A stretch of 64,000 bases of DNA from Planctomycetaceae bacterium (lineage in GTDB: Bacteria; Planctomycetota; Planctomycetia; Planctomycetales; Planctomycetaceae), in the NCBI GenBank assembly GCA_020850695.1, contig JADZEF010000019.1:1-64000 (forward strand). The letters run 5' to 3'. Below, piece after piece: positions 8,686 to 16,926 of this stretch. Each line of letters begins with the position of its first letter. Position 1 is the first letter of the stretch. The position numbers were made by a program, and so were the translations under genes. The notes under the pieces are model-generated. The model was given only the letters and a program-made list of their open reading frames with translations, searched no databases and was not told the origin of the DNA.

Positions 8686-9858
8686 ATGAAGGCGCTTTGC
8701 TGGCATGGAACGGAAGATGTCCGGATCGACAATGTCGATGATCCCAGGATTCAGGATCCCCGCGATGCCATCATTCGCGTGACATCGACCGCCATCTGCG
8801 GTTCGGACCTGCATCTCTATGATGGCTTCATGCCCACCATGGAAAAGGGGGACATTCTGGGGCACGAGCCGATGGGCATCGTTGAGGAAGTCGGGAGCGC
8901 GGTGAAGAACCTGAAGAAAGGGGATCGCGTCGTCGTCCCCTTCGACCTCGCTTGCGGCGACTGCTTCTTCTGCAAGAAGCAGATGTTCTCGTTGTGCGAC
9001 ACGTCGAATCCGAACGCAGAGATGGCCCGGAAGGTCATGGGACATTCTCCCGCTGGCCTTCTCGGCTACTCACATCTCCTTGGCGGATTCCCCGGCGGAC
9101 AGGCGGAGTATCTGCGGGTTCCCTTTGCGGATGTCGGGCCGCTCAAGATCGAGTCGGACCTTCCGGATGAGAAGGTGCTGTTCCTGTCCGACATCTTTCC
9201 CACCGGCTACATGGCCGCGGAAAACGCCGAGATCGAGAAAGGCGATACGGTGGCTGTGTGGGGATGCGGGCCGGTGGCTCAATTCGCCATCCAGAGCGCC
9301 TGGATGTTCGGAGCAGGCCGTGTCATTGCCATCGACCGCGTGCCGGAACGCCTGGAGATGGCGAGAAAGCACGGCAAGGCCGAGACGATCAACTTCGATG
9401 AGGTAAAGGTCTACGACCGGTTGATGGAGATGACGAAGGGGCGCGGTCCCGACCGGTGCATCGATGCCGTCGGCGCAGAGGCCCACGCCACCGGATCGCT
9501 GGATGCGATCTACGACAAGGTCAAGACCGCGGTCTCCATGGGGACCGACCGCGTTCACGCGCTGCGGGAAGCCATTTTCTGCTGCCGCAAGGGGGGAACG
9601 CTGTCGGTCCCCGGCGTCTACATCGGCTTCCCCGACAAGCTTCCCTTCGGGGCTCTCATGAACAAAGGGCTGACGGTCAAGACCGGACAGACCCACGTCC
9701 AGAAGTATCACCGCGACCTGCTGAAGAAGGTCGAGGACGGAACCATCGATCCCTCGTTCGTAATTACTCATCGCCTCAAGCTCGAAGACGGTCCGCAAGC
9801 CTACAAAACCTTCCGTGACAAGAAGGACGGCTGCATCAAGGTCGTGCTCAAGCCGTGA
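8686..9858 (+). CDS. zinc-dependent alcohol dehydrogenase, glutathione-dependent formaldehyde dehydrogenase type
   Basis: A 390-residue medium-chain dehydrogenase. Catalytic zinc ligands Cys38 (ICGSD) and His60 (GHE) are present. Structural zinc cysteines are C90, C93, C96 and C104. The Rossmann glycine motif WGCGPVA is at 192-198. The long insert after the structural zinc site (about 105-150, [19 protein letters not shown]) is typical of the FdhA/glutathione-dependent formaldehyde dehydrogenase-like subgroup, which oxidises formaldehyde adducts or dismutates aldehydes with tightly bound NAD. AGGAG (8674-8678) seven bases upstream fixes the start. It lies at the edge of the stress cluster, consistent with aldehyde detoxification; the exact substrate is inferred. 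Confidence 0.88.
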   Translation: MKALCWHGTEDVRIDNVDDPRIQDPRDAIIRVTSTAICGSDLHLYDGFMPTMEKGDILGHEPMGIVEEVGSAVKNLKKGDRVVVPFDLACGDCFFCKKQMFSLCDTSNPNAEMARKVMGHSPAGLLGYSHLLGGFPGGQAEYLRVPFADVGPLKIESDLPDEKVLFLSDIFPTGYMAAENAEIEKGDTVAVWGCGPVAQFAIQSAWMFGAGRVIAIDRVPERLEMARKHGKAETINFDEVKVYDRLMEMTKGRGPDRCIDAVGAEAHATGSLDAIYDKVKTAVSMGTDRVHALREAIFCCRKGGTLSVPGVYIGFPDKLPFGALMNKGLTVKTGQTHVQKYHRDLLKKVEDGTIDPSFVITHRLKLEDGPQAYKTFRDKKDGCIKVVLKP

Positions 9859-10276
9859 GCGGCGGGCCTGGCGACGCAGCCGAAAACCGGACAACTGCGG
9901 GCCTGTGGGCCTCTGTCAACGAGCGTGACCTGCCCGCAGTGTTGCGACGGCGGCGTGCTGGCGCCGCTCTTGTCATGCGTTCGGCAAGCGATTGCCGGAT
10001 GAGACTGATGAGAGGTAATCCCATGCCCACCGCAATCCTGCCGAGGAGCATCTCCGTGCCGATTTCCGGGGTGCGATTTGCATGAGGCATCACGACCCAG
10101 GCTTCCGACGATGTCAGAGCCCCAATGCAGATCTCCCTCGAAATGCGATCCGTTGCCGGAAGCACTTCGAGGGAGATGAGCTATCGGTCAGCCGTCCTCA
10201 AGCGGATCACGCCTGAGGTCGGTGGATGGGGCGTCCGCGCGAAGTTGCGGTTCGAGTCTGACGCGGTCCGAGATGC
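9859..10276. other. 418-bp intergenic region
   Basis: It separates two convergent genes. No frame here is convincing. It contains a 12-bp perfect inverted repeat, listed separately. No U-tract follows the hairpin, so a terminator role is uncertain. Confidence 0.4.
10131..10177. repeat. 12-bp perfect inverted repeat, 23-nt loop
   Basis: Arms ATCTCCCTCGAA (10131-10142) and TTCGAGGGAGAT (10166-10177) are exact reverse complements. It is positioned between convergent genes; it could act as a terminator, operator or part of a decayed repeat element. Confidence 0.6.
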
Positions 10277-10993
10277 TCAACGAGGAGCCTGGCGGCTGAA
10301 TCGCTGAAGGGCTTCGGGCGATTCGACGGCGGCGGGTGGAGCAACTTCCGCCGGCTTCGAGTAGCTGACGGGGACGGCGCCGGTCCGCGGGCCGGGGATC
10401 GACACCGGAGCAGTGCGGTAAGTGACCGCGGAAGCTGCCGGGCGACGGTAGTTCGTCAGGGGCTGGCTCATTGCGGCGTTCTGGCGGTGGCGATGCCAGA
10501 ACTGGTGCGAATAGGGCATCGTGGGCTGCATGCCCCAGCCGCCGGCGGCCTGCGACTGCGGCATCACATGCTTGTAGTTGTAGGGGCGGAAGTAAACGAA
10601 GCCGCCGTACGCCGGCATTTCCTGGAAGTAGCCGTGCATCCACGGATACTGCGAGTCATAGGGATAGAGGGGCTCGTTGCCGGGGAAGGCGTTGCCGCCA
10701 TTTCCGCCGTAGCCGGCGAATGTCCCGCCGCCGTCATAGGACGGGCCTCCCATGTCGTAACCGCCGGCGTAGCCACCGGAGAAACCGCCGTCGTAAGACG
10801 CGCCGGCCGAGCAGCCGCCGTTGCAGCCGGCCGGGCTGACGGGTCCCTTGGCGCCGGTGTAGGGCGCCTGGGTGACAGCGCCCGAAGAGAACATGCCGCG
10901 TTGCGGGGCGGCCCCTTGAGCCGGACCGCCGGGGTAGGCGGGGTTGGCTCCCAGCGCGGCGGCGAGTGCCACGCTGTAGACGCTGATCATCAT
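10277..10993 (-). CDS. Gly/Tyr-rich exported protein
   Basis: A 238-residue protein starting at ATG 10993, with AAGGAG six bases upstream. The N-terminus MMISVYSVALAAALGANPAY looks like a short signal peptide. A Gly-rich low-complexity region with two cysteines (GCNGGC, about residues 57-62) follows. Then comes a more conserved aromatic block, YPWMHGYFQEMPAYGGF through RPYNYKHV, and a Pro/Arg-rich tail. Similar short exported proteins of unknown role recur in planctomycete genomes; a cell-surface or wall component is a guess. The 449-bp region upstream is shared with a divergent Pro-rich secreted protein. Confidence 0.72.
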   Translation of the reverse strand: MMISVYSVALAAALGANPAYPGGPAQGAAPQRGMFSSGAVTQAPYTGAKGPVSPAGCNGGCSAGASYDGGFSGGYAGGYDMGGPSYDGGGTFAGYGGNGGNAFPGNEPLYPYDSQYPWMHGYFQEMPAYGGFVYFRPYNYKHVMPQSQAAGGWGMQPTMPYSHQFWHRHRQNAAMSQPLTNYRRPAASAVTYRTAPVSIPGPRTGAVPVSYSKPAEVAPPAAVESPEALQRFSRQAPR

Positions 10994-11442
10994 GGGGAAC
11001 TCCTTTTCCCGGACCGGTCCGGTCGGCACTGGAGCCGACGAATCGGACGGGCGAATCGTGTGTCGGCGAGGTCGTACGTCGGGGGAGCCGAGCCGTCAAA
11101 GTCAACGCAGCCTGCAAGGGCGCATCGCTTCGACCCGGCCGCGGACGATATTCCTCTCTCGTATCGGCGGGCGGACCGCTCTTTCTGCTTCCATTGCGGC
11201 AATTCACACGATCCCAATCGCCGGAATGACCCGTCTCGTCGGAGTCAGGAAAGCTTGGGAATCTGTTCCGTCGCGAAATTGCCACCGCGTCTCGAAAAAT
11301 CATCCTCTATATTTGTCGCAGTTTCCGGCGCCGTCCCCAAGGGTTGCGGTGTCGTCGAGCGGACCGGCCGTCGATCTCCCTCCGACGTCCGCGACCCTCC
11401 CCGTTGTCCATCCCTTCCGAGGGAAAGCCGTTGCGTGCCCAC
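10994..11442. other. 449-bp divergent intergenic region
   Basis: It lies between two divergent genes for exported proteins. An AT-rich spot at 11306-11313 (TCTATATT) could be a -10 element for the rightward gene, but no matching -35 is seen. No coding frame is supported. Confidence 0.4.
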
Positions 11443-12042
11443 ATGCCCCGCATTTCGTGGTTGATCGTGGCGATTCTCGGCGTGTGCATCGCCGTCGACG
11501 TCCTGGCTCAGGACTCGGGCCTTCCCATCGTTCCGCCACTTCCGGCTCCGGAAACCGGCCCGGCGCGTCCCATCCTGCGGAACCCGCAAACTCCGGCCCT
11601 TGCCCCGCAATCGGGCGCTCCACGCCCCGCGTTCACCGTTCCGTCGACCGGCGTCCCGACGATCCCCTCGCAACCGGCCCAGTCACAGGTCGCACCTCCG
11701 CCGACGCCGTTTCACGGTACCGAGTACCGCGGAACTCTGCCGCGGGCGACGTCGCCCGCTCCTTACACCCCTACCGCTCCCTATTTCGGCAGCACAACCC
11801 CCTACGTCCCCCAGCGCATCGCGTCCGGCTACCAGCCTGACCAGGGGGTCGACCCGTCGCTCTATTACAACGACGTCGCCCCGTATGGGGGACGCTACCC
11901 GGATCCAGTCGGCCAGCCCTACTACTGGGGCAATGCCGGCGGCATGGGGGGCCACATCCGCTATCCGTACTACAGCTATCGCCGCCCGTGGTACAACCCG
12001 GGCCCCGCCGTATATGTCTTCGACACGAACATCCACTGGTAA
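11443..12042 (+). CDS. Pro/Tyr-rich secreted protein
   Basis: I chose ATG 11443 because it begins a clean signal peptide (MPRISWLIVAILGVCIAVDVLAQ, cleavage likely after ALAQ-like VLA). The longer frame from 11344 adds 33 Arg/Ser-rich residues with no export signal. The mature 175 or so residues are rich in Pro, Thr and Tyr. An aromatic C-terminus with YYW, RYPYYSY and RRPWYNPG repeats suggests an extended surface or wall protein. No known domain. A strong terminator-like hairpin follows 57 bp after the stop. Confidence 0.7.
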   Translation: MPRISWLIVAILGVCIAVDVLAQDSGLPIVPPLPAPETGPARPILRNPQTPALAPQSGAPRPAFTVPSTGVPTIPSQPAQSQVAPPPTPFHGTEYRGTLPRATSPAPYTPTAPYFGSTTPYVPQRIASGYQPDQGVDPSLYYNDVAPYGGRYPDPVGQPYYWGNAGGMGGHIRYPYYSYRRPWYNPGPAVYVFDTNIHW

Positions 12043-12099
12043 ATGCATCGGATCGACGGCCACACGCTCAAATCCAACCGGAATCTCCGAATCGAACGG

Positions 12100-12136
12100 C
12101 CCTCTGCGGAGCAATCTGCAGAGGGTTGTTTCGTTT
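12100..12136 (+). terminator. rho-independent terminator-like hairpin
   Basis: A perfect 8-bp stem (CCCTCTGC at 12100-12107 with GCAGAGGG at 12118-12125) and 10-nt loop, followed by TTGTTTCGTTTT. It is placed to end transcription of the Pro-rich secreted protein gene. Confidence 0.72.
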
Positions 12137-12282
12137 TGATGGTCGTCCTTCGCTCCGCAGAAGCACGTTGCGTCCGCCGAGCCGTTCTCGTGAGGCCTTC
12201 AATGCCGCCTTCTGCGCTCGCGTTCTTTCGGAGCGAAAGACGACCATTGGCTCGCCGCGGAGTTTGATGGCGACGCGAAAGG

Positions 12283-13077
12283 CTACCTGGCTCCAACGAA
12301 CTTCAGTGGCGAGTAGTCTTCAAAGTAGTGGTAGTTCTTCATGGTGAGCGGGGCCGTGGCCGACAGCTCGGGCTCCTTGAAACCGACCGCGTAGTCGTAG
12401 CGGCAGAGAGTGAATTTCCATTCGTCGCCAGCCCGCGGAGCGCCGCCCGTCGGGGCGAAGTCGGTCCAGGGGATTCGTCCTTCCACCGACCATCCCGTGT
12501 CCCGGTCGTCCCGCTTGTTGAGGGTGCCCTTCGTGACCACCTTCGTTTCCCATTGGAACTCCCGATCCTTGAACCACTTGGCGAACTCGGTGTAGTTGCG
12601 CATCGGGACGAACATGTCGAAGTGGGTGTTCCGTGGCGTCACTTCGAACTCGTAGTACGGGCTCGCCTTGTCGCTCGGCTTGAAGAAGAGCTCGAACACG
12701 TCGTTGTTCCAGCACTCGCCATCCTGCTCGGTCACGTCGGCGAACAGGTCGGCATCTTCCATCTCGGCGTGAAAGTAGAGGTACTTGTCGTCCCACAGGA
12801 GGCGGGCCGTCGTATTGGTGTACGGCTTCCTCAAAGGAGCATTCTTGGTCTTGAGCCAATATGGGACGAAATTGTCGCAGACTTCGGCGTTCTTCCACGC
12901 GGACTCATCCGCTTTGCCGTCAAGCGTGATCGGGCCGGAAGCGCGGCGGCATTCGAACGACTCCCTGGGTTCCGGAGCGGGAACGTCCTTGCGTCCGGGG
13001 GCGTCGGCCGCGAATGCACAGGGAAGTGAGAGCGTCAGAGCAATGGCTCCACGGGCGTACGCAGATGCGATCCGCAT
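12283..13077 (-). CDS. exported CBM9-like (DOMON-type) carbohydrate-binding domain protein
   Basis: A 264-residue protein with a signal peptide (about residues 1-25, ending CAFAAD). The rest is one family-9-like carbohydrate-binding domain: GPITLDGKADESAWKNAEV, then TTARLLWDDKYLYFHAEMED, NNDVFELFFKPSD, YYEFEVTPRNTHFDM, TGWSVEGRIPW and a C-terminal WKFTLCRYDY. These are the standard strands of the sugar- or heme-binding beta-sandwich. Planctomycetes use such modules in polysaccharide degradation; no catalytic domain is attached here. The frame can be extended far upstream, but only as antisense of the Gfo/Idh/MocA gene. ATG 13077 is the first before the signal peptide. Confidence 0.85.
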   Translation of the reverse strand: MRIASAYARGAIALTLSLPCAFAADAPGRKDVPAPEPRESFECRRASGPITLDGKADESAWKNAEVCDNFVPYWLKTKNAPLRKPYTNTTARLLWDDKYLYFHAEMEDADLFADVTEQDGECWNNDVFELFFKPSDKASPYYEFEVTPRNTHFDMFVPMRNYTEFAKWFKDREFQWETKVVTKGTLNKRDDRDTGWSVEGRIPWTDFAPTGGAPRAGDEWKFTLCRYDYAVGFKEPELSATAPLTMKNYHYFEDYSPLKFVGAR

Positions 13078-13350
13078 GCCGGCGATCCTGAATGGGAATA
13101 GAAGGCGGCGTCGACCCGGCGGTGGCCGGTGCGGGGAGTGTACCAAGGTGCTGTTGGCAAGCGGAGCGTCGACGGTTGCCTTTCGCTCTTCGAAATGATG
13201 CGAGCGAAGGTCTCCGCGTGATGGTATGACCGCGTTCCCTGTCGTTCGACTTGCGATGCGTGCCGGCAGCGATACGATGACCGACATCGTGGTCTGGCCC
13301 GGCACGCCGAGTCGCGTGCCTCGTTGAGAATTCCTCGCCGGGAGTCTCCG

Positions 13351-14658
13351 ATGTCCGCGCTCAATCGCCGTTCGTTCCTTCAGACCGGCCTCGCCGCCGC
13401 CAGCGTGGCGGCCCTCGAATCGTCCGCTTCGCAGGTCTTTGCGTCGGTCAACGAGAAGGTGAACGTCGCGGTGATGGGGGCCGGCCGCGGGGCGGGGCTG
13501 GCCAACGCGTTCGCCCGCCTGAGCGACAGCCAGGTCGTCGCCATCTGCGAAACCGACGAAGCCCGCGGCAAGAAGCTGGCTGACCAGATCGGCGAGATCC
13601 AGGGGAAGCGGCCGCCGGTGGTGAGCGACTTCCGCACGCTGCTCGACAAGAGCGACGTCGACGCCCTCGCCATCGCCACTCCCGACCATTGGCACGCCCC
13701 AGCCACCATCATGGGGTGCGTCGCCGGGAAGGACGTCTACGTCGAGAAGCCTGCCGCCCACAACATCGCCGAAGGGCGGATCGCCATCAACGCGGCCCGC
13801 AAGCACAAGCGGATCGTGCAGCATGGAACCAACCTGCGGTCGGCCCCGCACTACAAGGAAGCCTGGAAGCTGATCAAGGACGGAGTGATCGGCACGCCGA
13901 TGGTCGTGAAGGCGATCAACAACCAGAAGCGCGGCCGCATCGCCGTCGCTCAGGACGAACCGACGCCCGCGGGCGTCAACTATGATCTCTGGCTCGGCCC
14001 CGCACCCGAGCGTCCCTTCAACCGCAATCATTTCCACTACGCCTGGCATTGGCGATGGGAATACGGGACGGGGGACATCGGCAACGACGGCGTCCACCAG
14101 ATCGACCTCGGACGCTGGGCCCTGGGACTCAAGGCGCCGAAAGCCGTCAGTTGCTCGGGGGCCAAGCTCGGCTCGAAAGGAGACGCCCAGCAGACGCCCG
14201 ACACGATGGTCGTCACGTGGGAGTACGACGATCTGCTCTACGTGTACGAGCAGCGTGACTTTGCTCCGTACCAGATGCAGGGGCATCGCAACGAAAATGA
14301 TAACATCATCTACGGGGACAAGGGGTACATGCTCATCGATCGCGACGGCTACCGCGTCTTCTTCCGCGGCAACGAGGCCGGACCGAAGTTGGACAAGAAG
14401 TACGCCGACTCGACGCCAGCCCACGCCCAGAACTTCGTCGACTGCATCAAGAGCCGGAAGTCGGAGAACCTGATCGCCGACATCGAGGAAGGGCACTACT
14501 CGTCGCTGCTGGTCCACGTCGCCAACATCTCTTACCGCACCGGAAAGCGGCTGCAGTTCGACGGAGAAAAAGAGAAGTTCATCGGCGACGGCGCTCAGGA
14601 AGCGAACGCGCTGCTCGGCCGCGAATACCGCAAGGGCTACGAGCTTCCGACGGTGTAA
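13351..14658 (+). CDS. Tat-exported Gfo/Idh/MocA-family oxidoreductase
   Basis: A 435-residue NAD(P)-dependent dehydrogenase-like protein. A twin-arginine signal (NRRSFLQTGLAAASVAAL, residues 5-22) predicts export. The Rossmann motif VAVMGAGRGAG follows at about 40-50, ATPDHWH at about 109-115, and the family EKPAAHN motif at about 132-138. The long C-terminal substrate domain includes WRWEYGTGDIGNDGVHQID. This subgroup is greatly expanded in planctomycetes and tied to sugar and polyol metabolism; the substrate here is unknown. GGGAG (13340-13344) sits six bases before the ATG. It is divergent from the CBM9-like gene with 273 bp between, so the two may share regulation. Confidence 0.9.
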   Translation: MSALNRRSFLQTGLAAASVAALESSASQVFASVNEKVNVAVMGAGRGAGLANAFARLSDSQVVAICETDEARGKKLADQIGEIQGKRPPVVSDFRTLLDKSDVDALAIATPDHWHAPATIMGCVAGKDVYVEKPAAHNIAEGRIAINAARKHKRIVQHGTNLRSAPHYKEAWKLIKDGVIGTPMVVKAINNQKRGRIAVAQDEPTPAGVNYDLWLGPAPERPFNRNHFHYAWHWRWEYGTGDIGNDGVHQIDLGRWALGLKAPKAVSCSGAKLGSKGDAQQTPDTMVVTWEYDDLLYVYEQRDFAPYQMQGHRNENDNIIYGDKGYMLIDRDGYRVFFRGNEAGPKLDKKYADSTPAHAQNFVDCIKSRKSENLIADIEEGHYSSLLVHVANISYRTGKRLQFDGEKEKFIGDGAQEANALLGREYRKGYELPTV

Positions 14659-14765
14659 ACCGACGTCACGGAGAGGCCTTTCCGATCAATTCTCTTCGGG
14701 CTGAAGACCCGTCACAGTATATCCTGGGCAAGCGAAGCTCCGCCCAGGCGATCGCCTTCCAATCC

Positions 14766-15263
14766 TCACTGCGGCATTTCCGAAAACCCGAAGATTCGCT
14801 CCGGCACCGCGACGCTCAGATAGTCCGACACCTTTAGAATGATCGAGTCGGTCAGCATTCCCGCATTGAAGGCGATCCGCTCGTTCTCCCGCAGCGCCGA
14901 GTCGAGATAGAGCGGATAGGGCATCACCGGCGTGCCGAAGGGCGGAACGGACCCAGGCACCAGTCCCGTCAATTCATGTAACTCCTCGCGCGTGGCGAAC
15001 CGCATCTTCCTGATGCCAAGCTCACGGCGGATGGCCCCGGAGTCGACCTTACGATCGGCTGGCAATACGAAGAGCCGAAACGCCCCGTCCGCGTTCATCA
15101 GCAGCGCTTTTCCGCCGATCCGCAGGTCCTCGCCGCGAGCGCGGGCGGCGTCCTCGGACGTGAGCGTCGGCTCGTGGTGCTTCTCTCGGAACTCGATTCC
15201 GCGATCCGTTAATAAGGTGCGTATCGCTTGCAGGATGGCCGGGTTGCCGAGAGAGTCCGTCAC
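14766..15263 (-). CDS. YbaK/ProX-type aminoacyl-tRNA deacylase domain protein
   Basis: A single-domain deacylase of the YbaK/EbsC/ProX family, which hydrolyses mischarged aminoacyl-tRNAs such as Cys- or Ala-tRNAPro. The 165-residue product shows the typical order: FREKHHEPTLTSEDAARARG, then GGKALLMN, FRLFVLPADRKVD, LGIRKMRFATREELHELTG, GSVPPFG and FNAGMLTDSI. The start is uncertain. I prefer the GTG at 15263, which gives the usual domain length and has GGAG ten bases upstream. The next ATG (15485) would add 74 non-conserved residues reaching almost to the divergent propeller gene. Confidence 0.82.
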   Translation of the reverse strand: MTDSLGNPAILQAIRTLLTDRGIEFREKHHEPTLTSEDAARARGEDLRIGGKALLMNADGAFRLFVLPADRKVDSGAIRRELGIRKMRFATREELHELTGLVPGSVPPFGTPVMPYPLYLDSALRENERIAFNAGMLTDSIILKVSDYLSVAVPERIFGFSEMPQ

Positions 15264-15502
15264 CGGAATCGCGCTCCAGAAGCGGTGCGAAGAAGTTGCT
15301 CCTCGCGCAGCATACCCGATTGCGCGTCCGGAAGAGTCCCGTTCCTCGGCGCTGCCACTTTGTTCAACCCGCCCGTTGACCCCGTTCAGCGGGGGCGGCA
15401 GAATACACTTCCGTCTGCACATACTCCCAGCTGAACCTCTCCAGGTCAGGCCTTGCGACCGGGCCTCTTGCGACAGGACCAGCACTGACTGGGGCGCACG
15501 TT

Positions 15503-16564
15503 ATGGCCTGGACGCGGACGACTCTCAGCCACTTTCGAATCGCATTTGGCCTGCTGATCGCATTTTCGGGTGCGTTCGCCGTCGCCCAGGAGGACGGATC
15601 GCTCCCCCCGCCGGTCCCCAGCCTGAACGACTTGCCCACGGAGACCCCCGAGTCGCCGACGCCGGCTCGCGATGAGTTCCATCGGCACGACCCGATCGAC
15701 CTCGACGCCCGACCGATCATCGCCCGCTCGAAAGTCTCCTTCGTCCGTCCGCGACGCATTCTGGTGGAGCCCGATGGCCAGCTGATCGTGGCCGACTGGG
15801 GGGCCGGCACCCTCCTGCGGATTTCGCCCGATGACAAAACGACCGTCCTCGCGAACGGCCTCAACGAACCGGCCGGACTCGCCCGCGACACGCAGGGCAA
15901 CATCTACGTCAGTTCGCATGCGGGCGGAGTCGTCCACGCGGGAACGATCGTGAAGATCAGCGCGATGGGCGAACAGTCGATCGTGGCCGAAGGGCTCACC
16001 GGTCCGACGGCCCTTGCCTTCGACCCGAGCGGATACCTCTGTGTCGCCCACTTCCACAATGATGAAGTGCTGCGGATCTCGCCGACGGGCCAGGTGAACG
16101 TCCTCGTCGGCGACATCCCTGCACCGTCGGCGCTTGTCTTCGACGCCTCTGGAACGCTCTATATCGCCAGCTCCACCGAAGGCGTCGTCTATCAGTTGCC
16201 CGCGATGGGCGGCATGGGCGGGCTTTCGGTGTTCGCCCGCGGCCTGCAGGTTCCCTCCGATCTTGCGATCGATCCGGAAGGCCACCTCATTGCAGCGAAC
16301 TTCGCCGGAAACGAGCTTTCGTACCTCGACGGAAAAAACGCGCCGACGCTGTTCGCCGTCGTCCCCAAAGGAACGATCGCCCAGGCCTTCGACCTGGCGG
16401 GCAATCTCGTGCTGGTCAACTGGGACTTCCAGTTGCTGATGCGCGTGACGATGCAGCTCAGCGTCCCCTGCCCGCACTGCGGCAAACCGATCCCGTTGCG
16501 TTTCCGCCCGCGTCAGACCGACGTGAAGCCGGCCAAGCCCGAGAAAAAGTCGCCGGTGATCTGA
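15503..16564 (+). CDS. exported NHL/SMP-30-like beta-propeller with C-terminal zinc ribbon
   Basis: A 353-residue protein. The signal peptide (about 1-28, ending AFAVAQ) is followed by a Pro-rich linker and then a beta-propeller of NHL/SMP-30 type. Blades recur as VEPDGQLIVADWGAGTLLRI, TQGNIYVSSHAGG, FDPSGYLCVAHFHNDEVLRI, FDASGTLYIASSTEG and IDPEGHLIAANFAGN. The final 25 or so residues carry CPHCGKPIPL, a short CxxC zinc-knuckle-like motif, followed by a basic tail. An exported propeller ending in a ribbon-like motif is unusual. A ligand-binding or enzymatic role cannot be told. Confidence 0.8.
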   Translation: MAWTRTTLSHFRIAFGLLIAFSGAFAVAQEDGSLPPPVPSLNDLPTETPESPTPARDEFHRHDPIDLDARPIIARSKVSFVRPRRILVEPDGQLIVADWGAGTLLRISPDDKTTVLANGLNEPAGLARDTQGNIYVSSHAGGVVHAGTIVKISAMGEQSIVAEGLTGPTALAFDPSGYLCVAHFHNDEVLRISPTGQVNVLVGDIPAPSALVFDASGTLYIASSTEGVVYQLPAMGGMGGLSVFARGLQVPSDLAIDPEGHLIAANFAGNELSYLDGKNAPTLFAVVPKGTIAQAFDLAGNLVLVNWDFQLLMRVTMQLSVPCPHCGKPIPLRFRPRQTDVKPAKPEKKSPVI

Positions 16565-16926
16565 GGGTTGGAAGGCGAACCGCGTCTCGATTGTGAGGCC
16601 CCGCGCCCGCCTGGCGTCGTGCGGAGGCTGTCTCGCGCGGCGGCCGCGTTCAGATCCGCCGCTTCTTGACCGGCGATCCGTAGCATTCGGCGCCACGTCG
16701 ACTTTGGCGCCTCGCTCGCTTAGGGCCGTGCCCGAGGTGCGGGCATTGCGCCCCCACTGTGAAAACACCTCCGGATTGAATACGATCGGAGATGAAGACA
16801 CCGTCATGCCGCGCATCCTTCGCCATCGGGACATTTCCGGCGTAAGGCCCGGCAAAGTTCGAAATCCGCCGGCGTGCGGACCTCATATTCGAAGACTCAT
16901 CGAACACCACCTGGAAAGCGGAGCCT
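16565..16926. other. 362-bp intergenic region
   Basis: The upstream region of the SEC-C/TPR gene. It is GC-rich with no conserved open frame. The segment around 16775-16790 (GATTGAATACGATC) is the only AT-richer spot and may lie near the promoter. Confidence 0.35.

Noticed and set aside
9848-10165. Possible 105-residue gene on the minus strand
   Set aside because: It overlaps the end of the dehydrogenase gene, has no Shine-Dalgarno or domain, and contains the palindrome arm.
13078-14517. Long open frame on the minus strand upstream of the CBM9-like gene
   Set aside because: It is antisense to the well-conserved Gfo/Idh/MocA gene and has no recognisable domain; GC-rich codon bias leaves the opposite strand open.
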